Source: RUG572 sp051884915
GTDB lineage: Bacteria > Verrucomicrobiota > Kiritimatiellia > RFP12 > UBA1067
Direction of reading: 5' to 3'
Length of the DNA stretch: 64,000 bases
Assembly: GCA_051884915.1 (NCBI GenBank)
Contig: JBJEWF010000087.1
Location: 1 to 64,000 of the forward strand
In this document: piece by piece, positions 55,269 through 64,000 of the stretch
Position numbering within the stretch: the first letter of the stretch is position 1
Layout: each line of letters opens with the position of its first letter
The notes under the pieces: generated by a model
The model's input: only the letters and a program-made list of their open reading frames with translations
What the model was told of the DNA's origin: nothing
Database searches by the model: none
Position numbers and translations under genes: made by a program

Positions 55269-56582
55269 TTACTTGTCCTCAAGCGCCGCGACGCCCGGCA
55301 GGACCTTGCCTTCGAGATATTCGAGCGACGCGCCGCCGCCCGTCGAAATGTGGGACATTTCGGCCGCCTTGCCGCTCTTCTTCACCGCGCTGACGGAATC
55401 GCCGCCGCCGATGATGGACATGCCGCCGTTCGCCTTGACCGTGGCGACCGCGTCGCACACGCCAAACGTGCCCTTCGCGAGCGGCGGGAACTCGAAACAG
55501 CCCATCGGGCCGTTCCACACGACCGTCTTCGCCGCCTTGACCGCGTCGGAGAAGAGCGCGATCGACTTCGGGCCGATGTCAAGCCCCATCCAGCCGTCTT
55601 CGATGTCGCCCTCCGAGACCTTCATCTCGATGTCGGACGCGTCCTTCTCGGCCGGGAACTTGTTCGCGACCACGTCGTCGACGGGGAGCAGGAACTTGAT
55701 GCCCTTGGCCGCCGCCGCGTCCAGCATCTCCTTCGCGTACGCGAGCTGGTCGTCCTCGCACAGGGACGCGCCGATCTTCACGCCCTGGGCCTTCTTGAAC
55801 GTGTAGGCCATGCCGCCGCCCACGATGAGCGTGTCGACCTTGTTGAGGAGGTTCTTGATGACCTTGAGCTTGTCGGAAACCTTCGCGCCGCCGAGAATGG
55901 CCACGAACGGACGGACCGGATTCTCGACCGCATCGCCGAGGAACTTGATTTCCTTCTCAAGCAGGAAGCCGCTCACCGCCGGACGCAGATAGTCCGCGAT
56001 CACGGCCGTCGAAGCATGGGCGCGGTGCGCCGTGCCGAACGCGTCGTTCGCATAGACGTCGCCGTAGGACGCGAGCTTCTTCGCCATCGCGATGCGCTGC
56101 TCCTTGAGTTCCGCCTTCTTCGCCTGGAACTCCTCTTCCGTCAGATGGATGCCCTTCTTCTCGTCGTCCTTCTTGACCTTGCCGTCCTCGGCCTTGTAGA
56201 AGCGGGTGTTCTCAAGCAGCGTGACGTCGCCCGGCTTCATCGCCGCGACAATCCCGTCCGCCGCCATGCAGTCCGGCGCGAACGTGACGGGCCGGTCGAG
56301 AAGCTTCGCCAGCGCCTCCGCCACCGGCTTCAGCGTGAACGCGGCATTGTCCGCATTCGGCGCCGCGCCCAGCTTGACGCCCTTCGGGCGGCCGAGGTGG
56401 GACATCAGAACGAGCGAAGCCCCCTGCTCAAGCACGTACTTGATGGACGGAAGCGCCGCGACGATGCGCGTGTCGTCCGTGATCTTGCCGGAGCCGTCCT
56501 TGGCCATCGGCACGTTGAAATCGACGCGCATCACCACGCGCTTGCCCGCGAGATCGATGTCGCGAAGAGTCTTCTTAGCCAT
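55269..56582 (-). CDS. pgk: Phosphoglycerate kinase
   Basis: A 437-residue glycolytic enzyme that makes ATP from 1,3-bisphosphoglycerate. Motifs: RVVMRVDFNVPM, LMSHLGRPKG, NDAFGTAHRAHAS, GGAKVSDKLKVI, WNGPMGCFE and GGGDSVSAV with STGGGASLEYLEGK. It is about 40 residues longer than usual: an insert rich in Lys/Glu lies between TRFYKAEDG and KKLASYGDVYAND. Confidence 0.97.
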   Translation of the reverse strand: MAKKTLRDIDLAGKRVVMRVDFNVPMAKDGSGKITDDTRIVAALPSIKYVLEQGASLVLMSHLGRPKGVKLGAAPNADNAAFTLKPVAEALAKLLDRPVTFAPDCMAADGIVAAMKPGDVTLLENTRFYKAEDGKVKKDDEKKGIHLTEEEFQAKKAELKEQRIAMAKKLASYGDVYANDAFGTAHRAHASTAVIADYLRPAVSGFLLEKEIKFLGDAVENPVRPFVAILGGAKVSDKLKVIKNLLNKVDTLIVGGGMAYTFKKAQGVKIGASLCEDDQLAYAKEMLDAAAAKGIKFLLPVDDVVANKFPAEKDASDIEMKVSEGDIEDGWMGLDIGPKSIALFSDAVKAAKTVVWNGPMGCFEFPPLAKGTFGVCDAVATVKANGGMSIIGGGDSVSAVKKSGKAAEMSHISTGGGASLEYLEGKVLPGVAALEDK

Positions 56583-56709
56583 TTCACTTGTCCTTTCGGT
56601 TAATCACTGCTTCAAAACAACACGACCGACGGCAGCCGACCCAAGCCGATTGCCGTCGATCTTTTCGCCATCGACGGCCGTCGACAGCCATCGGAGGGAA
56701 GGGGCTCCC
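56583..56709. other. Short gap between pgk and rpsT
   Basis: A GC-rich 127-nt spacer. It contains repeated GCCGTCGA-type words in both orientations that could form a stem. No gene is seen. Confidence 0.3.
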
Positions 56710-57006
56710 TTACTTCGCTTCCGCGGAAGCGGCGGCAGCCGCCTTGTTCATCTTCAGCTGGGCACGGGATTTCTTGCGGTCCGCCGTGTTCTTGGAGATG
56801 ATGCCCTTCTTCGCGGCCTTGTCGAGACTGCTCACAAAGTCCGTGAACTGCTTCGCGGCTTCCTCCGTCTTCCCGGCGTCGGCAGCCTTGAAGAGTTTCT
56901 TGTGCGCCGTGTGCAGATGCGCCTTCACGGCGACGTTGCGCTTGTTCGCCTTCGCGTTCTGACGGTCGCGTTTACGGGCGGCACGGCCGCCTTTGATGTT
57001 CGCCAT
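56710..57006 (-). CDS. rpsT: 30S ribosomal protein S20
   Basis: A 98-residue, strongly basic S20. Start MANIKGGRAARKRDRQNAKANKRN, core AAKKGIISKNTADRKKSRAQLKM and an Ala-rich end. Length and composition match the family. Its start lies in the AT-rich region shared with the divergent tRNA gene. Confidence 0.96.
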   Translation of the reverse strand: MANIKGGRAARKRDRQNAKANKRNVAVKAHLHTAHKKLFKAADAGKTEEAAKQFTDFVSSLDKAAKKGIISKNTADRKKSRAQLKMNKAAAAASAEAK

Positions 57007-57113
57007 TGTTGCTAACTCCTATTGGTCCAAAAACAATTGGACACATATTGTATCGAAATTGAGGCAGATTGTGAACTGGAAAATGAAAAATTTCGTTTTC
57101 CTCGATTTCCCCC

Positions 57114-57142
57114 TTGCGCCTATCCCAGAAATAGTGTATACT
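57114..57142 (+). promoter_or_regulatory. tRNA-Thr promoter
   Basis: A TTGCGC -35 (57114-57119) and a TATACT -10 (57137-57142) with 17-nt spacing lie upstream of the tRNA, which starts 18 nt after the -10 box. The rpsT leader lies on the other strand. Confidence 0.6.
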
Positions 57143-57160
57143 GGCGCACGTTTTCACCAA

Positions 57161-57236
57161 GCCAGGTTAGCACAGCTGGTAGTGCGGCTCATTCGTAATG
57201 AGCAGGTCGGCGGTTCGAATCCGTTACCTGGCTCCA
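57161..57236 (+). tRNA. tRNA-Thr (anticodon CGT)
   Basis: Positions 57161-57233 fold as a full cloverleaf, with acceptor arms GCCAGGT/ACCTGGC, the D-arm around TTAGCACAGCTGGTAG, anticodon loop TTCGTAA with CGT at 57194-57196, and T-loop GGTTCGAATCC. A genomic CCA follows (57234-57236). The anticodon reads ACG, threonine. Transcribed on the plus strand, opposite to the surrounding genes. Confidence 0.97.
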
Positions 57237-57244
57237 CTTGGAAA

Positions 57245-57280
57245 GCGGGATTCCCTCTCGGGGATTCCGTTTTTTCTTTT
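57245..57280 (+). terminator. Intrinsic terminator of tRNA-Thr
   Basis: An 11-bp stem with some G-T pairs and a TCTC loop (57245-57270), directly followed by TTTTTTCTTTT. It begins 8 nt after the tRNA CCA, which fits the end of a single-gene transcript. Confidence 0.75.
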
Positions 57281-57326
57281 CGCGAACCGGCGCGGGCCCT
57301 GGCCCGCGGTTCGCGCCAATCGCCGC

Positions 57327-58529
57327 CTATTTCGCGGGGGAGCCGGCGGCGTCCCCTTCCCGCTCCCGCAGAACCGCCCGCCAATAGGCCGCCATCACGT
57401 GTGCCACGCGGCAGAAACCGGCGGAATCCAGCTTCTGGCGCCGCACACTTGCCGCCAGAAACGCCTCCAGGTCCGCCGGTTCGGCGACGACGGGCGCCAT
57501 GAGCTGCGTAAGCGCCAGTTCTCCGTCCCAGCACATGCCATAAGGCGGCCGGACGGGATTCGCGGCCTTCATCCGCAAACGGGCCTGATGCGCGAAAAGG
57601 CCCAGAGCCTCGCGGATCTTCGCGCGGCGCGCCGGATTCCGCTCATGCGCGAGAATCGGCTCGAAGGACGCGTTCGCCTGGTAGAGCGAATAGCACGGCA
57701 TGCGGCCCGCGATCTGCCGCGGCGGCATCTCCTTGATTTTCAACGTCCGCTCCAGGGCTTCGTCGATGTACGTTTCGTAAAGTTCGCGCCAATGCGCATT
57801 CCCCGTTGCCATGTACGCCGCGCAGTAGATCATCGGCAGGCGCGCCGCCTCGTGCGGCCACACGTCGGGCCCCCACATCGTGCAGATGCCCCGATAATCC
57901 TTTTCCGGGCTGTCCGCCAGACCAAAATTCCACCCGTGGGCTTCGGTCACGCGCGCTTCCATGAAGGCGGCGACCTCGTCCACGCGCCGCCGGTACTCGT
58001 CGACGATTGCGGGGTCGGCCAGATCCTTGGCCGTGGCGTAGCGCCAAAGGCCGTGGACCCAATGCGTGTACTGGTCGCGGCTCGAAAGCGAAACCGTGGT
58101 TCTGCCGTCCGAACAGAAACCGCGGCAGACAAATCCCCGGTAGCCGTGGAGGACCGCGAGGTTCAGCAGTCCCTTCGCGACCTTCGCGGCGTCATCTTTC
58201 ACGGCCGCGTCATGCGTGACCAGCCATTTGTCCACCAGCCCGGAAAGCGCCGTGCCGCAATTCAGCGGTGCGTCGCCCACGCCAGGAGGTCCCCACCCGC
58301 CCGGACGCCCCTGGTACATGCGGTAGAGGCCGTTCGTCGCGTCCGCGGGCGGCGACGACCTGCGCGTGTCGCATCCGTCGACGACGCCGGTCCGCGGATT
58401 CCAGGTCGTCATCGCCTTCGCCCATCCGGCGTCGACGAGCGGGCGCAACGCCTCCTGGGGAAGCGCCGCCGGCGCCGATGCGCAAGCGAGAAGGGCGAGA
58501 AGCAGTCCGTTCATGGTCGCGTTCTTCAT
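57327..58529 (-). CDS. Secreted protein of unknown function, helical barrel-like
   Basis: A 400-residue protein with a signal peptide (MKNATMNGLLLALLACASAPAA). The mature part is mostly helical with aromatic, Gly and His-rich motifs, including HWVHGLWRYATAK, WGPDVWPHEAARLPMIYCAAYMATG and YGMCWDGELALTQL. The layout suggests an (alpha/alpha) barrel of the kind found in unsaturated-glycan hydrolases, but I cannot name the family. It lies next to another secreted glycan-type protein. Start chosen at 58529 because a signal peptide follows. Confidence 0.5.
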   Translation of the reverse strand: MKNATMNGLLLALLACASAPAALPQEALRPLVDAGWAKAMTTWNPRTGVVDGCDTRRSSPPADATNGLYRMYQGRPGGWGPPGVGDAPLNCGTALSGLVDKWLVTHDAAVKDDAAKVAKGLLNLAVLHGYRGFVCRGFCSDGRTTVSLSSRDQYTHWVHGLWRYATAKDLADPAIVDEYRRRVDEVAAFMEARVTEAHGWNFGLADSPEKDYRGICTMWGPDVWPHEAARLPMIYCAAYMATGNAHWRELYETYIDEALERTLKIKEMPPRQIAGRMPCYSLYQANASFEPILAHERNPARRAKIREALGLFAHQARLRMKAANPVRPPYGMCWDGELALTQLMAPVVAEPADLEAFLAASVRRQKLDSAGFCRVAHVMAAYWRAVLREREGDAAGSPAK

Positions 58530-58781
58530 AAGACGTCCTTTCCTTTGGAACGATCCGCGCCCGGCCGCCCGCAGATCCCGAAGAGGCCGGCGTCGCCGCC
58601 ACCCCCGACCGCGGCGCGCCGCGCATGAGCGCAAAACCGCCGGCCGGCCGGCGACCGGAACAGGCCCGAACGGTCCCTTGCCCCGCGGACGGGCCTGCTC
58701 CGGACATCGCCGTCCACGCGCGCGGCGTTGTGCGGAACGGCAGCGGAGAATCGCAAACCCGTGTCCATCCTTCGCCCGGCT

Positions 58782-60854
58782 TCACCGCATCTTGGGGGCG
58801 TCGAACAGGATTCCCGCCCCGGCGTACGCGGGCAACGTCGTGCGGAAACGGTTGCCGCGCGCATGCACGCCGCGCCGGTCCTCAAAATAGCAGCTCCCGC
58901 GATAGGGGCGCGGATTCAGGAAATCCTCTTCCCGGTCGATCACGATCTCGTTGTCGTAGAAGAAGAGATCGTCTCCGCCGAGGGCATGCCACACGAAGCC
59001 GACGGGATTCCGGAACCGGCACTTCTCGACGAGAATGCCCGACACCGCCTTCCGCCACGGCGCGGGGGCGGGGAACGCCGGATTCACCTTCGTCTTCACG
59101 AAACTTTCGCAGTTGCGGCGGACGCACGCGCCGGAGAAGATCTCCGTCTTGAACAGCCCGTTTCCGCCGTTCCAGCAATAGTTCGAATCGAAGTCGCAGT
59201 TGCGCACGACCACGTTCGTCACGCCGCGGCCCTCGCACCAGGCCGTATACGTCCACTCCGAAATGATGCCGAGCGGCGTTCCGGTCGTGCGGGAGAAGAC
59301 GCAGTCCTCGATTGTCGTGTTGTTGCTTTGCAGGAGATTGCGCCCGAACCCGTTCGTGAAATCGCACCGGCGGAAATGGATGTTGTCCGTCGCGTAGTCG
59401 CTGCGGTAGAGCTGGAAGCACTCCTGCGCCTCGCGCGGCACCTCGCGGTCCATCACCAGTTCGTCGCCCTCGACGGACACCACGCGCCCCCGCCACGCGA
59501 GGGGGGAATAATCGGCGTTCAGCAGGCCGATCTCCTCGCCCGGCGACGCCCGGAAGAAGTTGTTGCCGCGCGCATTGACGATCTCGAAGCGATTGGCGCC
59601 CTTCTTCACGGCCACGGTCAGGCGGTCGTGGAAGTTGTTCATGTCGTCGATGTGCCTCTCCCACCGGCAGTCCTCGAACCGGCAGAATCCACGCGATTCG
59701 AGAATGTGGTTGGCGTCGGCGGTCGTCGTAATGGCGCGCTTGTCCCTGAGATGGGCCGGCAGGACGACGTTCGCCCGGATCATCTGCCAGTGATGCTGGG
59801 TCCCCAGCACCTGGTAGGCGAAGCCGCGGCAGGACCACACGTCGATGTCCTCCATCGTCAGATGCTCGTTCGACTCCATGTTGAAGCCGTTCTGCCCGTA
59901 GTAGTAGTGGAGAATCCGCACGAGGGCGCCATCGGGCATCGCCTGCACCTCCCGCCGGTTGCGCGCAGGCGTGAATTTCGGTTCATACACTTTGACGAAA
60001 GGGCGGTCGGGCATGCGGACCGCCGGCCAGACGCGCAGGACGTTCGGCGCAATCCATTCGTTTTTCGACCCGAAGTGCCCCTCCGCGTAGCCGACCTCGC
60101 ACTGCCAGCCGAATCCGGCGATGTTCGAGCGGTCTTCCCGCATCTGGCCCACGATGATCACCGGCACGGGTGCCGGATATTTCGGATGGCGCTCCAGATC
60201 CGTCAGCTTGAGGTCGAAATAGGAGGCGTCGTCGCGCTCCAGGTCGACATGGCGGCCGACGACCCGCGCGAAATCGGCAAGCGGATCGCGTTCCCAGTCC
60301 CAGTCGACCTTGAAATTGCGGATCACGATCCTGCGGCAGTCCTTGATGAAAAAGTTGCCGCCGTCGCGCGAGATGTCGTACTGCTGCCGATCCTCCCGGA
60401 TCCGGCTCTCGCGGCAGAAAACGAGCACGGCCCCCTTGCCGTCGAACACGAAATCCTCCAGCCCGATCAGCGAAATCCCCTCGGGATCGTACACCTTGTA
60501 GGTTCCGGGCGCGAGTTCAAGGCGGACGGCCTTCATGCGCCGGCACGCGGCGAGCGCCGCCGCAATCGCCGCGCCATTGTCGGTACGCCGTTCGCTCAAC
60601 CCGAAGTCCACCGCCCGGACGACCGCGCCATCCGTCGTGCGCGGCCGTTCGACGGTGAACGCGGGGCATCCGCTCGGAACATGGCCGATCGGCCCTCCGT
60701 CGATTTCCGCGGAATAGTCGACGCGGACATCCGCGGCGGCCTTTCCGCCCTCCGGGCCGCGCAAGGCCGGTTTCGCGCCCGCCGTCCCCCCAAGGGCGCA
60801 GGCAGCCGCCAGCATCCCCGCAACGACAACCGCGCCGTGTCTTCTCGTCTCCAT
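58782..60854 (-). CDS. Secreted right-handed beta-helix protein
   Basis: A 690-residue protein from the ATG at 60854 (AGGGGAACGAG upstream; signal peptide METRRHGAVVVAGMLAAACALGG). The rest reads as parallel beta-helix coils, with motifs such as VFDGKGAVLVFC, RRIVIRNFKVDWDW, TMEDIDVWSCRG and TIEDCVFSRTTG. This fold is typical of polysaccharide lyases and glycosidases (GH28/GH110/PL types). No catalytic residues were assigned. A TGGTACAAT box lies at 60972-60980 on this strand. Confidence 0.7.
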   Translation of the reverse strand: METRRHGAVVVAGMLAAACALGGTAGAKPALRGPEGGKAAADVRVDYSAEIDGGPIGHVPSGCPAFTVERPRTTDGAVVRAVDFGLSERRTDNGAAIAAALAACRRMKAVRLELAPGTYKVYDPEGISLIGLEDFVFDGKGAVLVFCRESRIREDRQQYDISRDGGNFFIKDCRRIVIRNFKVDWDWERDPLADFARVVGRHVDLERDDASYFDLKLTDLERHPKYPAPVPVIIVGQMREDRSNIAGFGWQCEVGYAEGHFGSKNEWIAPNVLRVWPAVRMPDRPFVKVYEPKFTPARNRREVQAMPDGALVRILHYYYGQNGFNMESNEHLTMEDIDVWSCRGFAYQVLGTQHHWQMIRANVVLPAHLRDKRAITTTADANHILESRGFCRFEDCRWERHIDDMNNFHDRLTVAVKKGANRFEIVNARGNNFFRASPGEEIGLLNADYSPLAWRGRVVSVEGDELVMDREVPREAQECFQLYRSDYATDNIHFRRCDFTNGFGRNLLQSNNTTIEDCVFSRTTGTPLGIISEWTYTAWCEGRGVTNVVVRNCDFDSNYCWNGGNGLFKTEIFSGACVRRNCESFVKTKVNPAFPAPAPWRKAVSGILVEKCRFRNPVGFVWHALGGDDLFFYDNEIVIDREEDFLNPRPYRGSCYFEDRRGVHARGNRFRTTLPAYAGAGILFDAPKMR

Positions 60855-61127
60855 CTCGTTCCCCTTTCTCCGAATGTCCGCACGCCGGGAATCTCCGGAA
60901 CGCCCTCCGGCAAGGTTCCCGCGCCCGCCCCGTCGCCAGACAGGCGAAACGCCCGTCTCCGCGCATGGTGCATTGTACCACCCGCCGCCCCCGTCCGGCA
61001 AGCGCATTCTGGTTCCTCCGGACAGTGGGCGCGTGCGCCGAGAATCCGTTCACGGGACGCACGAAGACAAAAGGGGCCCGGTCCGGAGACCGGGTCCCTT
61101 CCTCATCTCTCCCCCCGGAAATACGCC

Positions 61128-62399
61128 CTACTTCTTCGCGACGCGCGAACCGATCAGCGCGTAGAAAAGAACGTAGGAGAGGAGGGCAATCGTGAACCAG
61201 TAGCTGTTCAGGATGCCAACCTTGTCGGCAACAAGGCCCTGGACCGGCAGCATCAGTCCGCCGACGACCATCGCCATGAAGATGCCCGAACCCATCGGGA
61301 CGTACTTGCCCAGGCCCTCGGCCGCCATGTTGAAGATGCCGCCCCACATCACGGACGTGCAGAGGCCGCAGAGCGCCATGAAGACCATCGCGAGCGGGAA
61401 GGACTTGCCGAAGACGGTGACCATCTTGACCGGCGTGTACATCGTCGCGACCATCAGCGCAATGCCGAGGACGGAGCAAACCGCAATCATCGTGCGGGAG
61501 GAGATGTTCGCGCCGAGCGCGCCGCCCGCCAGACGGCCGAGCATCATGCAGAACCAGTAGCCGGCCACCACGCTGCCGGCGACCGCGGCGCCGACAAAGC
61601 CCGGATTCGCGGCGCCGCCAAGCTTCTCGGCCGTCATGTAGAGGTTCGCCATGTTCGGGATGCCCGACTCGATGACGATGTACGAGAAAATCGCCAGCGC
61701 GCCGAGCGTGAAGTGGCGGAACTTGAGCGTCTCGCAGATGTCCTTCAGAACCGGCGTGCGGTTGGCCTTCTCTTCGGCCGTTTCCAGATGCGGCTCGGGA
61801 ATCTCCGAACACGCCAGCACGATGAACGCGAGCACGAAGATGCCAATCGCAATGTACATCGCGGGAGCGGCGTCCATCACCTTCGCCTTGGCGACTTCGC
61901 CGCCGATGAGATAGCCGAGCAGCATCGGCGCGAGCGTGGCGCCAATCGAGTTGAGCGAACAGCCGAACTGCACGAGCTGATTGCCCTTGTTGCCGCCGCC
62001 GCCGAGCGTGTTCAGGAGCGGATTCACGACGAGATTGAGCAAGCACATCGAGAAGCCGGCGACGAACGCGCCCGTCACGTACACCGTGAAGGAGCTGACG
62101 AACCCCGACGCGAGCTGGACCGCCAGACCCGCGATGCCGACGCCAACGGCCAGAAGAGCCGTGAACTTGTAGCCCTTGCGCTTGAGGATGAGACCGCCCG
62201 GGATGCCCATGAAGAAGTAGGCGAAGAAGTTCGCCGCCGAACCGAGCTGGGACGCCATGTTGGAGGCGCCGAACTGGTTCTTCACGATAATCCCCATCGA
62301 GCCCGCGAAGTTGGTCACGAACGCGATCATGAAAAAGAGCATGAACATGATGCCGATTGCGGCAACGTTTCCGCCCTGCTTGTTGAGTTCAGTTGACAT
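61128..62399 (-). CDS. Sugar MFS transporter (FHS/FucP-like)
   Basis: A 423-residue protein with about 12 spans. It starts MSTELNKQGGNVAAIGIMFML; longer frames lack sense. Two halves with the MFS loop motif (GGLILKRKGYK after the second span) and the FHS-type N-terminus are present. It lies next to galactokinase and a hexokinase, so the likely substrate is a hexose such as galactose or glucose. It is read after galK with a 50-nt gap. Confidence 0.8.
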   Translation of the reverse strand: MSTELNKQGGNVAAIGIMFMLFFMIAFVTNFAGSMGIIVKNQFGASNMASQLGSAANFFAYFFMGIPGGLILKRKGYKFTALLAVGVGIAGLAVQLASGFVSSFTVYVTGAFVAGFSMCLLNLVVNPLLNTLGGGGNKGNQLVQFGCSLNSIGATLAPMLLGYLIGGEVAKAKVMDAAPAMYIAIGIFVLAFIVLACSEIPEPHLETAEEKANRTPVLKDICETLKFRHFTLGALAIFSYIVIESGIPNMANLYMTAEKLGGAANPGFVGAAVAGSVVAGYWFCMMLGRLAGGALGANISSRTMIAVCSVLGIALMVATMYTPVKMVTVFGKSFPLAMVFMALCGLCTSVMWGGIFNMAAEGLGKYVPMGSGIFMAMVVGGLMLPVQGLVADKVGILNSYWFTIALLSYVLFYALIGSRVAKK

Positions 62400-62449
62400 T
62401 GCTTTTCCTTTCAGAGTCTGTTCCACATTAACCGTTAATCCGCGGCCGA

Positions 62450-63625
62450 TCACGATACCAGGCGCGCGCCTTCGCTCGGCTTGATCAACGCGCAGACCGG
62501 CTCGTCGCCGTGGACGGTCTTGTAGGCCGCCTTGATCTGCGCCGCGATCCTGTCCGCCGCTTCCGGTTTGACGAGCAGGCAGCAGCTGCCGCCGAATCCG
62601 CCGCCCGAAAGGCGCGCGCCGAGCACTTCGGGAATCGCCTTGGCGGCGTCCACGATCGTGTCCAGCTCCTCACACGAGTTCTCGAACCAGTTGCGGCTGG
62701 ATTCGTGCGAGTCGAACATCAGCGAGCCGAAGCCCGCGAGATCGCCCTTTTCGAGCAGCACCGTGCCGTTGAGCACGCGCTCATCCTCGCCGATCGGATG
62801 GATGGCGCGCTTGGCCGTCGTTTCCGGAAGACCGCCGCGGTAGAGAATCCACTCGGCGCAGGAGACGTCGCGAAGGTGGGTGACCGGATGCTTGAGGACG
62901 CCGGCAAAATATTTCGCGGCGTCTTCGCACGCCTGGCGGCGGCTCGCGTACGCGCCATCCACGAGCGCGTGCTTCGCGTTGGATTTCACCATCATGAACG
63001 CGACCGTCGGACCGAGGTCGACGTTCTCGAACTGGCAGTGGCGGAAATCGCTCTTGACGAGCGCGCCCTCCTTGCCGTAGAGGGAGGAAGCCTGGTCCAG
63101 GAGGCCGCACGGGCAGCCGGCGAACGTGTGCTCCGCCTTCTGGCCGATCTTGGCGAGCGCGGTCTTGTCCTTCTCGATGCCATAGATCTTGCAGAGCGCA
63201 AGAACCGTGCACATTTCAAGCGCCGCGGAGGAGGAAAGGCCGGCGCCGAGAGGGATGTTGCCGAGGAACATGCCCTTCCAGCCGTGCTTCGCCTCGGCGG
63301 GCTTACCGTCGAAAAGCCAGTTGAACGTGCCCGTGACGTAGTTCTGCCACGTCATTTCCGTCGCCGGCTTGACGTCGCCGATGTCGAAATCGACCGTCTC
63401 CATGAAATCGCCCGCCGTCAGCGAGCAGGACGTATCGGCCGTCGGCGCCACCGCAAAGAACGTACCCTTGTCGATGGCGGCCGAAAACACGTAGCCCTCA
63501 TTGTAGTCCGTATGGTTGCCCAGGACTTCGATGCGGCCCGGCGCATACGCCACCGCCGCCGGCTTGCAGCCGTATTTCCGCTCGAACTTGGCAACCAACT
63601 CGTCGTAGACTTCCTGGTTTTGCAT
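62450..63625 (-). CDS. galK: Galactokinase
   Basis: A 391-residue GHMP-family kinase. The galactokinase signature PGRIEVLGNHTDYNEG is near residue 30. The ATP-binding glycine loop is NIPLGAGLSSSAALEM and the third motif GARLSGGGFGGSCC. It phosphorylates galactose, the first step of the Leloir pathway. It precedes the MFS transporter and follows the hexokinase, giving a small sugar-uptake and phosphorylation set. Confidence 0.95.
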   Translation of the reverse strand: MQNQEVYDELVAKFERKYGCKPAAVAYAPGRIEVLGNHTDYNEGYVFSAAIDKGTFFAVAPTADTSCSLTAGDFMETVDFDIGDVKPATEMTWQNYVTGTFNWLFDGKPAEAKHGWKGMFLGNIPLGAGLSSSAALEMCTVLALCKIYGIEKDKTALAKIGQKAEHTFAGCPCGLLDQASSLYGKEGALVKSDFRHCQFENVDLGPTVAFMMVKSNAKHALVDGAYASRRQACEDAAKYFAGVLKHPVTHLRDVSCAEWILYRGGLPETTAKRAIHPIGEDERVLNGTVLLEKGDLAGFGSLMFDSHESSRNWFENSCEELDTIVDAAKAIPEVLGARLSGGGFGGSCCLLVKPEAADRIAAQIKAAYKTVHGDEPVCALIKPSEGARLVS

Positions 63626-63652
63626 GAGCTTTCCTTTTTAGGTCGTGAAATC

Positions 63653-64000
63653 CTACTTCAGCAGCGCGGCGACCGCGGCGCCGATCATCGGGGTGTCGTC
63701 CGGACAGACCGTCAGCGCGTACGAGATGTTGCGCGGCCCAAGCATCGCGTCAAGTTCCTTCTTGACGATTTCGGGGAAGGACACGACGCGCGTCTTGTAG
63801 TAGGTCGAGCCGTCGATGCAGAGGCAGATCGGCGCGGCCGGATCCGTGCCGCCGCCGGTCTTCACGGAGAAGGCGGCCAGATGGACGGCCGTGAGAATCG
63901 CCGCGCGCTCGAAAACCGGCGTAGCGAGACGGCGGGCCGTGGCGGCATCCTGCTCGTCCACGAACACCTTGTCGAGCGGGTTGACGTTGCCGCTGTCAAA
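63653..64000 (-). CDS. Hexokinase (eukaryote-like family), C-terminal part, partial
   Basis: The frame is open from 63653 to the window edge and encodes 115 residues of the C-terminus. A region with IDGSTYYKTRVVSF, then CPDDTPMIGAAVAALLK at the end, matches eukaryote-like hexokinases, which also occur in Bacteroidota and PVC bacteria. The N-terminal half with the ATP and sugar sites lies beyond 64000. An internal GTG at 63967 is not the true start. Confidence 0.75.
   Translation of the reverse strand, partial: FDSGNVNPLDKVFVDEQDAATARRLATPVFERAAILTAVHLAAFSVKTGGGTDPAAPICLCIDGSTYYKTRVVSFPEIVKKELDAMLGPRNISYALTVCPDDTPMIGAAVAALLK

Noticed and set aside
50951..55393. 1480-residue plus-strand frame over the exbB/TPR genes
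   Set aside because: Antisense shadow, Arg/Leu/His-rich without domains; the minus-strand genes have signal peptides and TPR patterns.
58728..62396. 1222-residue plus-strand frame
   Set aside because: Antisense of the beta-helix protein and MFS transporter; no start site or family.

Overview
The window is about 60% G+C DNA from a Gram-negative, lipoprotein-rich bacterium with TonB/ExbB/ExbD and Lol systems, several secreted polysaccharide-degrading enzymes and a eukaryote-like hexokinase. This mix points to the PVC superphylum, and a gut Kiritimatiellota/Lentisphaerota-type organism is plausible. The taxonomy is inference. Nearly every chromosomal gene is on the minus strand.

Positions 1-5516 are phage-like and mosaic. 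They hold the 3' part of a polyvalent phage protein (ParB/DdrB-like domain plus ADP-ribosyltransferase-like domain), two truncated copies of one DNA adenine methyltransferase N-terminus, a mini-cluster of three CRISPR repeats (2620-2784), a portal C-terminal fragment, a PBECR-type nuclease candidate, a Mu-like protease/scaffold gene and a truncated capsid gene. The phage genes run directly into CRISPR repeats on both sides. At the left junction a TTC PAM lies exactly one spacer length from the repeat. Phage and array therefore appear to be joined at spacer/protospacer identities, either by assembly or by recombination.

Positions 5517-13178 are a type I-C CRISPR array of 118 repeats of 33 nt and 117 spacers, transcribed leftward from a leader at 13179-13381. 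The complete type I-C cas operon lies at 13382-22270 on the minus strand: XRE regulator, cas3, cas5c, cas8c, cas7c, cas4, cas1, cas2. The first gene encodes an XRE helix-turn-helix protein with an IrrE/ImmA-like domain whose HExxH site is lost, and it overlaps cas3 by 4 nt.

Positions 23037-27459 hold a compact five-gene cluster of envelope proteins of unknown function: two lipoproteins, a membrane-anchored coiled coil, a secreted PA14-like protein and an M50-like membrane protease. Upstream is a roughly 800-bp intergenic region with overlapping inverted repeats.

Positions 28262-64000 are ordinary chromosome: an ECF-like fused transporter, a two-module glycoside hydrolase, uvrA, a GH78-like rhamnosidase, trmD-rplS-rpsP, murJ, gluQRS, a YqiA-like esterase, htpX, ETF-quinone oxidoreductase, lolD-lolC/E, a TonB-like/ExbB/ExbD/TPR energy-transduction cluster, pgk, rpsT, tRNA-Thr(CGT), two secreted proteins, a sugar MFS transporter, galK and the 3' part of a hexokinase gene. 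An extended -10 motif (TGGTATAAT-like) recurs upstream of several of these genes and of the CRISPR array.
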